A stretch of 64,000 nt of DNA from Hellea sp. (GTDB lineage: Bacteria > Pseudomonadota > Alphaproteobacteria > Caulobacterales > Maricaulaceae): assembly GCA_020628425.1 (NCBI GenBank), contig JAHDEZ010000009.1:1-64000 (forward strand), given 5' to 3'. Below the pieces are notes generated by a model. That model did not search any database, was not told the DNA's origin, and worked only from the letters and a program-made list of their open reading frames with translations. Positions 1 through 8,754 of the stretch are shown one piece after another. A program made the position numbers and the translations under genes. Within the stretch, counting starts at the first letter, position 1. Each line of letters opens with the position of its first letter.

Positions 1-393
1 TTCGCAAGCCGTTCCTTTCTCGCGCGAGGGAACCGGATCTGCTGTCGTTAACGTGAGGATTAAATACAGGGGCGAAATAAAACTCACAAGCGGCATTTAG
101 GAATTAATGCATATTTTTTCACTTGTCAGTCAGGGATTTTGATTTCCCGCCTCACACCTCACAATCGTCATCCTCGGCCTTGCTTATCGTCGCGCAATCG
201 GGGATGACGAGGATCCATGGTAGTCGCAAATACCATGGTCGTGGATCCTAGGGACCCTCAATCGGGTTGAGGGCAGTAAATTCGGGATGACGGGGACGTG
301 AAACGCGGTGGTTAGGAATAGCTAGCTGTGAATTCAGGTTTCACAGGGACGAAATTCTGCTAGAGCCTGTGCAAGCCAAAAGGGAGGAATATT
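1..393. other. Intergenic region without a convincing gene
   Basis: No ORF with plausible coding character or start is visible here. The stretch holds a short palindrome near position 20 (CTCGCGCGAG flanked by GTTCC/GGAAC) and a cluster of hairpin-forming repeats at 185-300. The last 20 bases carry the ribosome binding site of the next gene. The tail of an upstream gene outside the window cannot be recognised. Confidence 0.6.
185..300. repeat. Cluster of palindromic intergenic repeats
   Basis: Two hairpins lie back to back. An imperfect one at 210-249 has AGGATCCA/TGGATCCT outer arms and TGGTA/TACCA inner arms. A perfect one at 255-273 has CCCTCAA/TTGAGGG arms. GGGATGACG-type words flank them at about 201 and 283. 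Related ATCCCG/CGGGAT words recur in other intergenic gaps here (10.77, 15.46-15.56 and 20.35 kb), so this looks like a dispersed REP-like family. The family assignment is inference. Confidence 0.5.
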
Positions 394-951
394 ATGGCCA
401 TTGATCCAAATCCGTTTCTGGATGTTATATGGGACGCCATGAAGAAAAAAGGCGAGACGCCGCAGGAGCGGGCACCTGAGCCAGCCAAAGAGGATGAAAC
501 CGGCGGGTCTATTTTTGATAAAATCCGCGAAGCCATGGAAAAGGCGCAGGAAGCCCATGAAGCTGAACAAAGGCGCGAAAACGACGATGATGACGATGAT
601 CGCGACTGGCCTGAATATGGTCATGAAGACATTGACGACTGGGACGAAGATGATGACGATGACCGCCACGAAAAGGATGCCATCAAGGAAGCCTGGCATG
701 CCTTAAAGCGCGCCCATAAAGATGAGTGGAAAACCCTGAAGCGCCGTCATGATGAGGAGCGCGTAGCTCTGCAGCGCGAACATGAATATGAGCGCGAACA
801 GGTCAAGGAACGGATCGAAGGCGGCTGGGGCCGTCGGCGCGAGAGCCGAGAAGAGCGCCGCGAAACCTCTCGCCGGGGCGGTCCGCCACCCTGGGCCGGA
901 CGCGGAAAAGGCAAGGACAAGTCCAAAGGCAAAGGCCGTGGCCGGGGTTAA
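394..951 (+). CDS. Highly charged hypothetical protein
   Basis: A 185-residue protein with an excellent ribosome binding site (GGGAGGA, 6 bases before ATG). No known domain is recognised. The composition is extreme. Residues about 60-95 are mostly Asp/Glu, including runs of five and six Asp. Residues about 100-150 form a Lys/Arg/Glu-rich, probably helical or coiled-coil stretch. The last 30 residues are a Gly/Lys/Arg tail that would be strongly basic. There is no signal peptide or membrane segment. The acidic centre and basic tail could suit nucleic-acid or protein binding, but nothing in the sequence fixes a function. The frame is supported by the start signal and by codon use like that of the neighbours. 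Confidence 0.7.
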   Translation: MAIDPNPFLDVIWDAMKKKGETPQERAPEPAKEDETGGSIFDKIREAMEKAQEAHEAEQRRENDDDDDDRDWPEYGHEDIDDWDEDDDDDRHEKDAIKEAWHALKRAHKDEWKTLKRRHDEERVALQREHEYEREQVKERIEGGWGRRRESREERRETSRRGGPPPWAGRGKGKDKSKGKGRGRG

Positions 952-985
952 CGCTTTCAACCTGTTGCTAAATCAGGATGCGCTG

Positions 986-1921
986 TTAAGGTCTGTTATT
1001 GTTCAGTAGATCTGTGAGGGTATCCACAATAAAAAGAACTGAGGAGATCTCCCAGATCAGTAATTGCGTGCGTTTGGGATTGATCAATTTAGTCCACATG
1101 GATCCTTGTTCGAACCGATTGGCCGTTTCGACACTGACCCAAAGGTCTCGTCCTGTGAATGCAAACCGTGCATTCACGCCATCTATGACATTCTCGGCGT
1201 AAAGAATTCTCTCCAAAAAAATGGGATGAAGAATGACGCGCGACATCACCTGATCTTTGCCAAAGACCGCAAATAAATGAGAGAATGGCGGCGCCGCAAA
1301 TCCGACGGATCTAAGATTTAACCTTTCTCTGGGCTTTCTGTCCTGTTTACGTAAAACCAGAACGGTGTCACCTGCATATTCAGGAAGCTCAAACTTGAAT
1401 ATTGTAGATGTATGATTTCGGGGGCAGTTGTGGTTCCCGCTTTCCCCGTGCAGTTCGAAGACGTGGAAATTTATGCCTTTTGAAGTGCCTTTCATGTGAT
1501 CTTCAAAACGGGAAAACCGAAATCCATTCGGTATAAAACTGTAATCCGCGAATTCTAATAATGGTGCACTAATGCGCGATTTTTGAGAATAATTCAGGCC
1601 TGTATAGTTGCAGACCTTTCCGACCAGAAAGTCTTTGACGTCAAATGTAAACGCTCTGAAGAAGTAACGATAAACATTTACAGGATTGATCAAGAAAATA
1701 ATGAAACATAATCCGTAGACTATAGGTTTGCTGGGCTCTGTTGTTATGAGCCAATACATTAAGAACGCACACGCAGCACATGATAATATAAGTGCCGGGA
1801 CCGTAAAATATTGAGTGCGTTTTTGTTGGTCCACCCAGGCAGACAGTTGCGGGAGAATTTCCCGGTGGTAAAATTGGGAAAAGCCGGCAAAGGCGGGGTG
1901 GCTTTCATGAAATTTATGCAC
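986..1921 (-). CDS. DUF3137 family membrane-anchored protein
   Basis: 311 residues, starting at GTG with no clear Shine-Dalgarno. Two adjacent hydrophobic segments near residues 42-62 and 68-88 should anchor it in the inner membrane. The remaining soluble part matches the DUF3137 pattern as I remember it. That includes a stretch on which fluorescent-like ligand-free core strands end (VLVLRKQDRK) and the motif FAVFGKDQVMSRVILHP followed by a LERIL helix, which corresponds to the family's F-AVYG-DQVEARYLL-P-FMERL signature. The function of the family is not established. It ends facing the preceding convergent gene. Confidence 0.7.
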   Translation of the reverse strand: MHKFHESHPAFAGFSQFYHREILPQLSAWVDQQKRTQYFTVPALILSCAACAFLMYWLITTEPSKPIVYGLCFIIFLINPVNVYRYFFRAFTFDVKDFLVGKVCNYTGLNYSQKSRISAPLLEFADYSFIPNGFRFSRFEDHMKGTSKGINFHVFELHGESGNHNCPRNHTSTIFKFELPEYAGDTVLVLRKQDRKPRERLNLRSVGFAAPPFSHLFAVFGKDQVMSRVILHPIFLERILYAENVIDGVNARFAFTGRDLWVSVETANRFEQGSMWTKLINPKRTQLLIWEISSVLFIVDTLTDLLNNNRP

Positions 1922-1990
1922 AAGCTATGTTGGATTAAAATTCCTAAAATTCGATTGATAGGCTTAGCTTAATAAGCCAGTCTGTCACCC

Positions 1991-2785
1991 ATGATCTCCA
2001 TCATCGGCATTCCGCTGGATTATAACAGCTCTCATGAGCAGGGCCCGTCTGAGGCACCCGATAAAATCCGGGCGGCTCTGTCCAGCGGGAGCATGAACAC
2101 TTGTGCGGAAAATCTCTTTGATGTGAGCGATCCGGAACGGGTCGAAGATCTGGGGAATATGGTTATTGGCGGGCCCGATGATGGTTTCGCCCAGATAGAG
2201 GGCTTTGTCGACGGTGTGTTAGAACGCGGTCATCAGCCGCTGATTTTAGGGGGCGACCATTCCATCACATGGCCTGTGCTCAAAGCGTTTAGCGCCCATC
2301 ACGAACCCCCGACCATTGTGCATTTTGATGCCCATCCAGACCTCTATGATAATTTTGAGGACAATCCCTGGTCTCACGCCTCGCCCTTTGCCCGCATTAT
2401 GGAGGCGGGCTTGGCAAGCCGTCTGGTGCAGGTGGGGATCCGCACGATTAATCCCCATCAACAGGAACAGATTTACCGTTTCGGCGTGGACGTTATCGAA
2501 GCCCGGCATTTTGATCTCGCCACGTTTAAATCGCTCAAGGTCACAGGCCCGGTTTATATTTCCGTTGATCTGGACGGGCTTGACCCGGCTTATGCGCCCG
2601 GTGTCTCTCACTTCGAGCCCGGCGGCCTGTCGACCCGGGACGTGCTCTCGGTCATTCAGTCCATAAAGGGCCCGGTCATCGGCGCCGACATTGTCGAATA
2701 TAATCCCCGCAAGGATGTGAACGACATGACCTCCTATGTGGCGGCTAAAATATTAAAAGAGCTGGCGGCGGTGATGGGGGGTTAA
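1991..2785 (+). CDS. Agmatinase/arginase family ureohydrolase
   Basis: 264 residues. The ureohydrolase fold binds two Mn ions and hydrolyses a guanidino group, releasing urea from agmatine, arginine or a related compound in the cytoplasm. All metal-binding signatures are present: GGDHS near residue 87, HFDAHPD near 113, and SVDLDGLDP near 194. The length is slightly below the usual 290-310 because the N-terminus is short. The substrate cannot be assigned from motifs alone; agmatinase, guanidinopropionase-like and formimidoylglutamase members look alike. It is divergently oriented from the DUF3137 gene, with about 70 bases between them, and no other polyamine gene is adjacent. Confidence 0.85.
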   Translation: MISIIGIPLDYNSSHEQGPSEAPDKIRAALSSGSMNTCAENLFDVSDPERVEDLGNMVIGGPDDGFAQIEGFVDGVLERGHQPLILGGDHSITWPVLKAFSAHHEPPTIVHFDAHPDLYDNFEDNPWSHASPFARIMEAGLASRLVQVGIRTINPHQQEQIYRFGVDVIEARHFDLATFKSLKVTGPVYISVDLDGLDPAYAPGVSHFEPGGLSTRDVLSVIQSIKGPVIGADIVEYNPRKDVNDMTSYVAAKILKELAAVMGG

Positions 2786-2840
2786 TCCATAATTTTCAAT
2801 TCCATTGTATTATTTTTTCATGGCCTTCATAATGTAGGCT

Positions 2841-3092
2841 ATGGAGATGATGCTGGGTCGAATAACAACTATTCTTCTTGTCGCAATTATGATTGCATTA
2901 ATTATTAGCGGCGGCACGATGATGGCGGAAAAAGGTAACCTGCCATATTGGAAGGGCGCGATCGCCTTTGTGCTTATTATGACATTTCGGATAGGGGGGC
3001 AGATAGGCGTTGAAATATTAGCCGAGCGTTTCTCAAAGAAAAAAGTAGAAAAGCAAGAGGCCTATATCATTCTGCCCAAACAATCAGACTAA
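2841..3092 (+). CDS. Small membrane protein, unknown
   Basis: Up to 83 residues. Two hydrophobic helices are visible, about residues 8-25 and 38-57, followed by a Lys/Glu-rich cytoplasmic tail. Three in-frame ATG codons lie at the start (2841, 2847, 2850). The GGAG inside the first codons would fit the later ones poorly, so the exact start is uncertain. There is no recognised family. It lies 55 bases after the ureohydrolase gene on the same strand and could be cotranscribed. Confidence 0.5.
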   Translation: MEMMLGRITTILLVAIMIALIISGGTMMAEKGNLPYWKGAIAFVLIMTFRIGGQIGVEILAERFSKKKVEKQEAYIILPKQSD

Positions 3093-3108
3093 CCTATTTT
3101 TGCAAACC

Positions 3109-3888
3109 CTAATCCAAATCCAGAGTCGAGATTTTGCCCTTGGAGACTTTCCAGAGGACCTGCGTGTCGTCATTGCCGGTTGAGATATAAAACTCTTTAT
3201 CCCACATGAGATTGGCGAATACGTGATGTTCTTCGGGATGATTTGACACGATATGGGTTGTCATCAGTGCGACGGAATTTTCCTCAAACGGTAAGGCATA
3301 ACAGCCTTTGCTAAATGCGTGCGTGCCGAGAATCTCGGAGCCTTCGGCGTTAATATCGAAGCGGTAATGTCGCCCCAATACGACCAGGTCAGGTTCTTTG
3401 GTGGCGGCAAAGAGATAGCCGTAATAGCCGCCGCCCTCTTTTTCCACGACAACAGAATTATAGGGCGTGTAGTCCATACAGGCTTCAAATTCCTGACTGA
3501 GCATAAGCGAGCGGGCTCGCCATAGACCTAGCTCCTCTTCATCCAGCGCGCGGTCAACGGCTTTGGCTTTTTTGATATCGCGCCTTTTAGACTCGACTTC
3601 AAAGAGGGCGCGCGGATTGTCCGTATCCTTGGAGAAAAACACGGTTTTATAGCGTCGTCGGCCATCGCGATAGCTGATCCAGCCGCCCAGCGTGTCCGCG
3701 TCAAAATCCGAATTGTCCCCGAGAAAGACCAAGAGCTCATCGGTCGCGACCCAGGCGGCGATATCCTGATTATAGATTTCCTGACCCAGTTCTTCGGCCT
3801 GGTCGATCTTGTCATCCAGATCATCGGCAGCTGCGAGGCCTGTACTGCTCCACAAAAGCGCGGCTGATAATAGAAGTGTTCTGAACAT
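3109..3888 (-). CDS. Exported hypothetical protein
   Basis: 259 residues from the ATG at 3888, chosen because GGGGAGAGA lies just upstream and a classic signal peptide follows at once (FRTLLLSAALLWSS, cleavage near AAA-DD). An upstream in-frame start at 3954 would place 22 unlikely residues before the signal. The mature protein is acidic with many aromatic residues and two cysteines in its second half. It probably acts in the periplasm. No family is recognised. Confidence 0.65.
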   Translation of the reverse strand: MFRTLLLSAALLWSSTGLAAADDLDDKIDQAEELGQEIYNQDIAAWVATDELLVFLGDNSDFDADTLGGWISYRDGRRRYKTVFFSKDTDNPRALFEVESKRRDIKKAKAVDRALDEEELGLWRARSLMLSQEFEACMDYTPYNSVVVEKEGGGYYGYLFAATKEPDLVVLGRHYRFDINAEGSEILGTHAFSKGCYALPFEENSVALMTTHIVSNHPEEHHVFANLMWDKEFYISTGNDDTQVLWKVSKGKISTLDLD

Positions 3889-3984
3889 AAGTCTCTCCCC
3901 ACAATTATTGTAATAGTGTAATATAATCCTGACTGAGAGGCAATAGGGGCTCACCCCATCTCCCTAGACGTACACAAGCTAGAT

Positions 3985-4848
3985 TTAGGTGCAGGCAATT
4001 ACGAGATTGACGACGACGAAATTTGTTCCTGAAATTCTTTTGACATTATCTGTTTGGCCAAACACAAATTCCAACCATTCCAGGTCGAAATCTTCGGATA
4101 TCAAAACCGTTCTCGCTATGTCTATGTCCTTTGAGTTCGCTGGAATTGTTCCGCCGTCTTTGTTCCACTGGCCTATATCTGCTTCGCATTTCGATATTGA
4201 CGTGTTCTCTATGGGCCCGTCATAATTTCTGGGTAATTTGAAACATTGACCCGCCGTGTTCAAAAATGCCTGACCTGTTATATCGAACTGAAAAGACCAT
4301 AAAGTTTCATTGTCGTGCGGGGCTCCATAACGGGCGATTATCAATTTACGATTCACATCTATAACCAGCCGTGCATCTTGATAACCAATGCTGACATCCG
4401 AATGTCGAACTTCTAAAGCCCCTCTCTCAGAACTTATTATCGGAAACCCATCTTCGGAATATCCGTGAAACCCGATTAAGGCATCGTTTCCACAGGGTGA
4501 CGGGAAGACATTTTTGAAAACAATACGCGCATGGGTCCTTTGATTGTTCAGCTCTATGGGCATTTCAAAATCGAGCTGAGCATTGCGATTATCGAATGTT
4601 TTTCCATCTATTATTTGTCGAGATGGCCAGTTTCGGCAGAAACCGATTTCTTCGAAACCGTTCGGGCAATGATTGGGAATGTGGGTATTAAAACAAGGCG
4701 TATTCGCCGCACTATCACAGTTTGGGAGTATGGATATCTCCTCTGAGGCGGTCGCTGGTTTATTCGCCTCAGCCTGGGTCCAGGTCTTTGGGCCTAAATC
4801 CGTGCATGCTGTAAATAGAAGAGTGATTGTTAGAGATAAGTATCGCAT
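3985..4848 (-). CDS. Probable lipoprotein, unknown
   Basis: 287 residues. The N-terminus has a short signal ending in LLFTAC, an acceptable though not perfect lipobox, so it is likely a lipoprotein. About ten further cysteines (for example NCDSAANTPC and HCPNGFEEIGFC) suggest disulfide bonds in the periplasm. No family is recognised. It lies about 100 bases upstream of the exported hypothetical protein on the same strand, and both have cell-envelope features. The sequence here is more AT-rich than its neighbours. Confidence 0.6.
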   Translation of the reverse strand: MRYLSLTITLLFTACTDLGPKTWTQAEANKPATASEEISILPNCDSAANTPCFNTHIPNHCPNGFEEIGFCRNWPSRQIIDGKTFDNRNAQLDFEMPIELNNQRTHARIVFKNVFPSPCGNDALIGFHGYSEDGFPIISSERGALEVRHSDVSIGYQDARLVIDVNRKLIIARYGAPHDNETLWSFQFDITGQAFLNTAGQCFKLPRNYDGPIENTSISKCEADIGQWNKDGGTIPANSKDIDIARTVLISEDFDLEWLEFVFGQTDNVKRISGTNFVVVNLVIACT

Positions 4849-4879
4849 AATTATTTGATATCTATGGAATGTGCCGAAA

Positions 4880-5494
4880 CTATGACGGCCTGACCCGTCG
4901 CATGGTCAGATTAATGCGCCCGCCCTTCGGCACGAGCGCGCTCTCACCATAAAAAACTTTGGACACAGAGTGATAACAAAACCGGCTCTCTCCGGCCATG
5001 ACGACGACGTCACCCGAGAAGAGCTTTAAGCCTTTGGTGGGGCCGCCGCGCTTGGGGCCGCCCATGCGGAAAATGGCCGGGTCGCCCAGCGATATTGATA
5101 CGACTGGCGCCTTTGCATCTTGTTCGTCATTATCAATATGGGCGCCCATTTTGGAGCCGTCTCTATACCAGTTAATCAGACAGGCTTCGGGCTGCACCGG
5201 ATAGCCGGTGACGTCGTCCCAGAGATCCATCAGCAATTTTGGCATAGCGGGCCAGGGATTGCCGCTCACGGGATGGGTCGGGTCATAACGATAGCCGCGC
5301 TCTTTATCCGTCACCCAACCCAGTTCGCCGAAATTACTCATGACGACGGACATGGGCGTACCCGTGCGGGGCATGCGCGGCACAAAAAAGGGCGCGCCTT
5401 TCACGCCCTCGCGCACGGCCGCAATCAGTTCCGCCTGTTGTGCGGCGTCGAAATAAAGAGGGTAATGGGCAAAACCGGGCGGGAAGTTATTCAT
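4880..5494 (-). CDS. alkB: Alpha-ketoglutarate-dependent dioxygenase AlkB
   Basis: 204 residues, close to E. coli AlkB (216). It oxidatively demethylates 1-methyladenine and 3-methylcytosine in DNA and RNA using Fe(II) and 2-oxoglutarate. The iron ligands are visible as HIDNDEQD (H and D near residues 119-121) and the H of FCYHS near 174. The 2-oxoglutarate-binding arginines are in RINLTMRR near the C-terminus. The substrate-recognition NWYRDGSKMG stretch is also present. The start overlaps the end of the CPBP protease gene by 8 bases, so the two are translationally coupled. An alkD-like glycosylase about 9.5 kb away would handle related lesions. Confidence 0.9.
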   Translation of the reverse strand: MNNFPPGFAHYPLYFDAAQQAELIAAVREGVKGAPFFVPRMPRTGTPMSVVMSNFGELGWVTDKERGYRYDPTHPVSGNPWPAMPKLLMDLWDDVTGYPVQPEACLINWYRDGSKMGAHIDNDEQDAKAPVVSISLGDPAIFRMGGPKRGGPTKGLKLFSGDVVVMAGESRFCYHSVSKVFYGESALVPKGGRINLTMRRVRPS

Positions 5495-6467
5495 GAGCTA
5501 TGTCTTGTTTGGACAGGCCAAATTTCCAATAAGAGAGCACAAGCAAAGCTAAACCGTAAAACACTGCGGTGTCCATCAGATTATAAAACTCATGGCTGAG
5601 GCGGGAGTGATGGGACAGATCCAGGAAAGCAGTGTGAGGCGACTCGACCAGAGAAAAGACAACGTTATTGGTCAAATGTAATCCGATGGCGGCTTCCAGT
5701 CCGCCTTCACGCTCACACAACAGGGACATCAGCAACCCGAAGATAATGAGATTTAACAGATAAAGTCCCAACAATTTCTCTTCACCATATTGGAAATAAA
5801 TCTGAAAATCTGAGGGACGCAAATGCCAAAGTGCAAATATGATTGCACTCAGCAGGAATGCAGCCGCCGTCGGTTTGACGAAACGGACCAGGCCTTGGTC
5901 AAGGAAACCACGAAAGGCCAGTTCTTGCGCCAGAACATTGATGCTGTAGAGGGGCAATAGGAGCAGCGTCATTTTGAAAATAGGCCACACGGAGTCCACG
6001 AAGATTTGAGGCGATGCGTTCTGCCAGCCTAAGTCTTCCAGCACATGGGGCGGCTTCAACGCATGGGTAAATGCAAAAAACGCAGAATAGGCCAAAAGCA
6101 GGATTCCAAAAAACGTCAGAATACCGGCTAAAAACCTTTTCCAGCGAAATCCTGTCGCGCATGAATTCAAAAGCTTTGAGAGCGGTCTTTGTCTAATCTT
6201 TGTTTGAACGAACCAAATCGCCACAATAAAAGGCACTGTAAGAATGATTTCTGTCAGCAATCTGTAAAAATAGGCAGGGTCGCCGAATAAATCGGATACT
6301 GCAAATGCCCAGCTCGTTAACCGCCAATTTTCGAAGTGATAGGCAAAAATATAATAAGGTATGGCAAAAGAGGCCAGATAAATCAGAAAAAACCCACCGA
6401 CCCAGATATACCATTCGTTTCGACCTTTATTATGATCGTCGTAAAATGGATGATTCTGATGGGTCAT
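5487..6467 (-). CDS. CPBP family intramembrane metalloprotease-like protein
   Basis: 326 residues with about eight hydrophobic segments. The C-terminal half carries the CPBP (CAAX protease and bacteriocin-processing) domain: AQELAFRG, then FALWH, then HLTNNVVF. In active members the first motif is EExxxR. Here the first Glu is replaced by Gln (AQELAFR), while the second Glu, the Arg and both His motifs remain. It may be a weakened protease, or the single Glu may suffice. It overlaps alkB by 8 bases in one operon. The substrate is unknown. Confidence 0.75.
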   Translation of the reverse strand: MTHQNHPFYDDHNKGRNEWYIWVGGFFLIYLASFAIPYYIFAYHFENWRLTSWAFAVSDLFGDPAYFYRLLTEIILTVPFIVAIWFVQTKIRQRPLSKLLNSCATGFRWKRFLAGILTFFGILLLAYSAFFAFTHALKPPHVLEDLGWQNASPQIFVDSVWPIFKMTLLLLPLYSINVLAQELAFRGFLDQGLVRFVKPTAAAFLLSAIIFALWHLRPSDFQIYFQYGEEKLLGLYLLNLIIFGLLMSLLCEREGGLEAAIGLHLTNNVVFSLVESPHTAFLDLSHHSRLSHEFYNLMDTAVFYGLALLVLSYWKFGLSKQDIAHE

Positions 6468-6774
6468 GGGGTTTTATAGCGGTGACGTTATCATTTGTCG
6501 CCTGGGTTTCATTAGATTCCATATAATAGCCTCCCCCTTGCGGATGGGTTTGTGAGGGGAGGATGGAGGGGTTGCGCGGACCGCTGTTTCAATCAAGTCA
6601 CGCGGTGACATCCGCGCCAAAAAAACCTGAAAAAATATGTAAAAAAATGCGCTGATAGCCTTGCAGCATTTGATTCCGTTCCCATATCCGCTCCAAGCGA
6701 AACTTCGCCCCACATTTAAAATAATACTGTCTCGCTCAAAGGGGGCTTTGAAGACAGACCAAAGGAGCAGAAAG
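6468..6774. other. Regulatory gap between CPBP gene and dnaK
   Basis: 307 bases without a credible gene. An inverted repeat CCTCCCC/GGGGAGG lies at 6530-6562. A longer two-step stem lies at 6574-6617 (GCGCGGACCGC paired with GCGGT...TCCGCGC), followed by an A-rich run and then the heat-shock-type promoter of dnaK. The stem has no T-run on either strand, so it is not an obvious terminator. It could be a structured leader of the opposite-strand gene or a small RNA. Confidence 0.5.
6660..6687 (+). promoter_or_regulatory. Probable RpoH (sigma-32) promoter of dnaK
   Basis: CTTG at 6660-6663 is followed after 17 bases by CCCATAT at 6681-6687. This fits the sigma-32 pattern CTTGAAA-N14-CCCATNT in motif and distance. 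It lies 87 bases before the dnaK ATG. dnaK is normally under heat-shock control in Proteobacteria, which supports the reading. Confidence 0.55.
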
Positions 6775-8679
6775 ATGACTAAAGTTATCGGAATTGACCT
6801 GGGTACCACTAACTCTTGTGTAGCCGTTATGGACGGCGACAAGGCCCGGGTTATTGAAAACGCTGAAGGCCAGCGTACCACCCCATCTGTTGTAGCTTTT
6901 ACCGAAGACGGTGAACGCCTCATCGGTCAGACTGCCCGACGTCAGGCCGTTACCAACCCCGAACACACTTATTATGCGGTCAAGCGCCTGATTGGACGGA
7001 CTTTTACGGACCCGGCCGTCAAAAAAGACGCTAAACACTCGCCTTACCAAATCGTCAAAGGTAAAAATGGTGACGCCTCTGTTCAGGGTCGCGACAAGGT
7101 TTTTGCGCCGGCTGAAGTTTCTGCGATGGTTTTGACCAAGATGAAAGAAACCGCCGAGGCTTTCCTGGGCGGTGAAGTCACACAGGCCGTGATTACGGTT
7201 CCGGCTTACTTTAATGACGCCCAGCGTCAGGCTACCAAAGATGCCGGTAAAATTGCTGGTCTGGAGGTTTTGCGGATCATCAACGAGCCAACCGCTGCGG
7301 CGCTGGCTTACGGCATGGACAAAAAAGAAGGCAAGACAATCGCTGTTTATGACCTGGGCGGTGGTACGTTTGACGTCTCCGTTCTGGAAATCGGTGACGG
7401 TGTCTTCGAAGTTAAAGCCACAAATGGTGATACCTTCCTAGGCGGTGAGGATTTCGATATCCGCATCGTCGAATATTTCAATGACGAGTTCAAAAAGGAC
7501 ACAGGCATTGAGCTGAAGACCGACAAGCTGGCTTTGCAGCGTCTGCGCGAAGAGGCTGAGAAGGCCAAGAAAGAGCTGTCAACGGCGGCCACTTACGAAG
7601 TGAACCTGCCATTTATCACGGCGGATGCCTCCGGTCCGAAACACCTGAACATGAAGCTGACCCGCGCCAAGCTGGAGAGCTTGGTGGCTGATCTGATTAA
7701 GCGCACGATTGCCCCTTGTAAAAAGGCGCTCGCTGACGCCGGACTGAAAGCCGGTGAAATTGATGATGTCATCCTTGTGGGTGGTATGACCCGTATGCCG
7801 GCCGTGCAAAAGGCGGTGACGGATTTCTTTGGTAAAGAGCCCCATAAAGGTGTGAACCCGGACGAAGTGGTGGCCATGGGGGCCGCTATTCAGGGTGGTG
7901 TTCTGCAGGGCGACGTTAAAGACGTACTCCTTCTGGACGTCACGCCTCTGTCTCTGGGTATTGAAACCGAAGGCGGCGTGTTCACTCGCATGATTGACCG
8001 CAACACGACCATCCCAACAAAAAAGAGCCAGGTTTACTCCACGGCTGCTGATAACCAGTCCGCCGTGACCATTCGGGTCTCACAGGGTGAGCGGGAAATG
8101 GCTGCTGATAACAAACTGCTGGGTCAATTTGATCTGGTCGGCATTCCACCGGCGCCGCGCGGCATGCCGCAAATCGAAGTGACATTTGACATTGATGCCA
8201 ATGGTATCGTCAATGTGTCTGCCAAGGACAAAGCCACCGGCAAAGAGCAGCAGATTCGTATTCAGGCCTCTGGTGGCCTGACCGATGATGACATTGATGC
8301 CATGATCAAGGATGCTGAAGCCAATGCCGATGAGGATAAGGCCCGCCGTGAACTGGCCGAAGCCAAGAACCAGGCGGAAGCTCTATCTCACAAAGCTGAA
8401 CAGGACCTCAAGGAACATGGCGACAGTATCGGTGAAGATGAAAAGGCCGCTATTGAGGCCCTCATCCCAGAGGTCCGCGCTGCGGCTGAAGGTGACGACG
8501 CCGAAGCTATCAATGCCAAGGTTGCTGAACTGACGGCCGCCGTCATGAAAATGGGCGAGGCCATTTATGCCAATGCCACGCCGGATGATGACGGTGCCAC
8601 AGCCGACGCGGCGTCTGATGATGATGAAGACATTGTCGATGCCGAGTTTGAAGACGTCGAAGACGACGACAAGGCCTAA
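6775..8679 (+). CDS. dnaK: Molecular chaperone DnaK (Hsp70)
   Basis: 634 residues, standard length. The start at 6775 is set by AAAGGAG 6 bases upstream and by the canonical N-terminus [14 protein letters not shown]; a longer in-frame extension upstream is untranslated leader. The ATPase domain has the phosphate-1 motif DLGTTNS, the phosphate-2 motif [11 protein letters not shown] (about residue 190) and the adenosine motif VGGMTRMP (about 340). The linker DVLLLDVTP leads into the substrate-binding beta domain and helical lid, and the tail is acidic ([13 protein letters not shown]). It refolds proteins together with DnaJ and GrpE. A terminator follows, so dnaJ may have a separate or read-through supply. 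Confidence 0.98.
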   Translation: MTKVIGIDLGTTNSCVAVMDGDKARVIENAEGQRTTPSVVAFTEDGERLIGQTARRQAVTNPEHTYYAVKRLIGRTFTDPAVKKDAKHSPYQIVKGKNGDASVQGRDKVFAPAEVSAMVLTKMKETAEAFLGGEVTQAVITVPAYFNDAQRQATKDAGKIAGLEVLRIINEPTAAALAYGMDKKEGKTIAVYDLGGGTFDVSVLEIGDGVFEVKATNGDTFLGGEDFDIRIVEYFNDEFKKDTGIELKTDKLALQRLREEAEKAKKELSTAATYEVNLPFITADASGPKHLNMKLTRAKLESLVADLIKRTIAPCKKALADAGLKAGEIDDVILVGGMTRMPAVQKAVTDFFGKEPHKGVNPDEVVAMGAAIQGGVLQGDVKDVLLLDVTPLSLGIETEGGVFTRMIDRNTTIPTKKSQVYSTAADNQSAVTIRVSQGEREMAADNKLLGQFDLVGIPPAPRGMPQIEVTFDIDANGIVNVSAKDKATGKEQQIRIQASGGLTDDDIDAMIKDAEANADEDKARRELAEAKNQAEALSHKAEQDLKEHGDSIGEDEKAAIEALIPEVRAAAEGDDAEAINAKVAELTAAVMKMGEAIYANATPDDDGATADAASDDDEDIVDAEFEDVEDDDKA

Positions 8680-8702
8680 GAATTAGGGTTTCTTAACCCT
8701 AC

Positions 8703-8750
8703 GCTCCGGGCGCTTCGCCCCCTTTTTTGCGCCCGGAGCACTTTTATTTT
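8703..8750 (+). terminator. Intrinsic terminator after dnaK
   Basis: Perfect 11-bp arms GCTCCGGGCGC (8703-8713) and GCGCCCGGAGC (8729-8739) are followed by a T-rich stretch ACTTTTATTTT. The hairpin lies 23 bases after the dnaK stop and just before the methyltransferase gene. Confidence 0.85.
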
Positions 8751-8754
8751 CACC

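Noticed and set aside
6474-6923. 149-residue frame on the minus strand across the dnaK start
   Set aside because: It covers the dnaK promoter and the first codons of dnaK in antisense and has no ribosome site.
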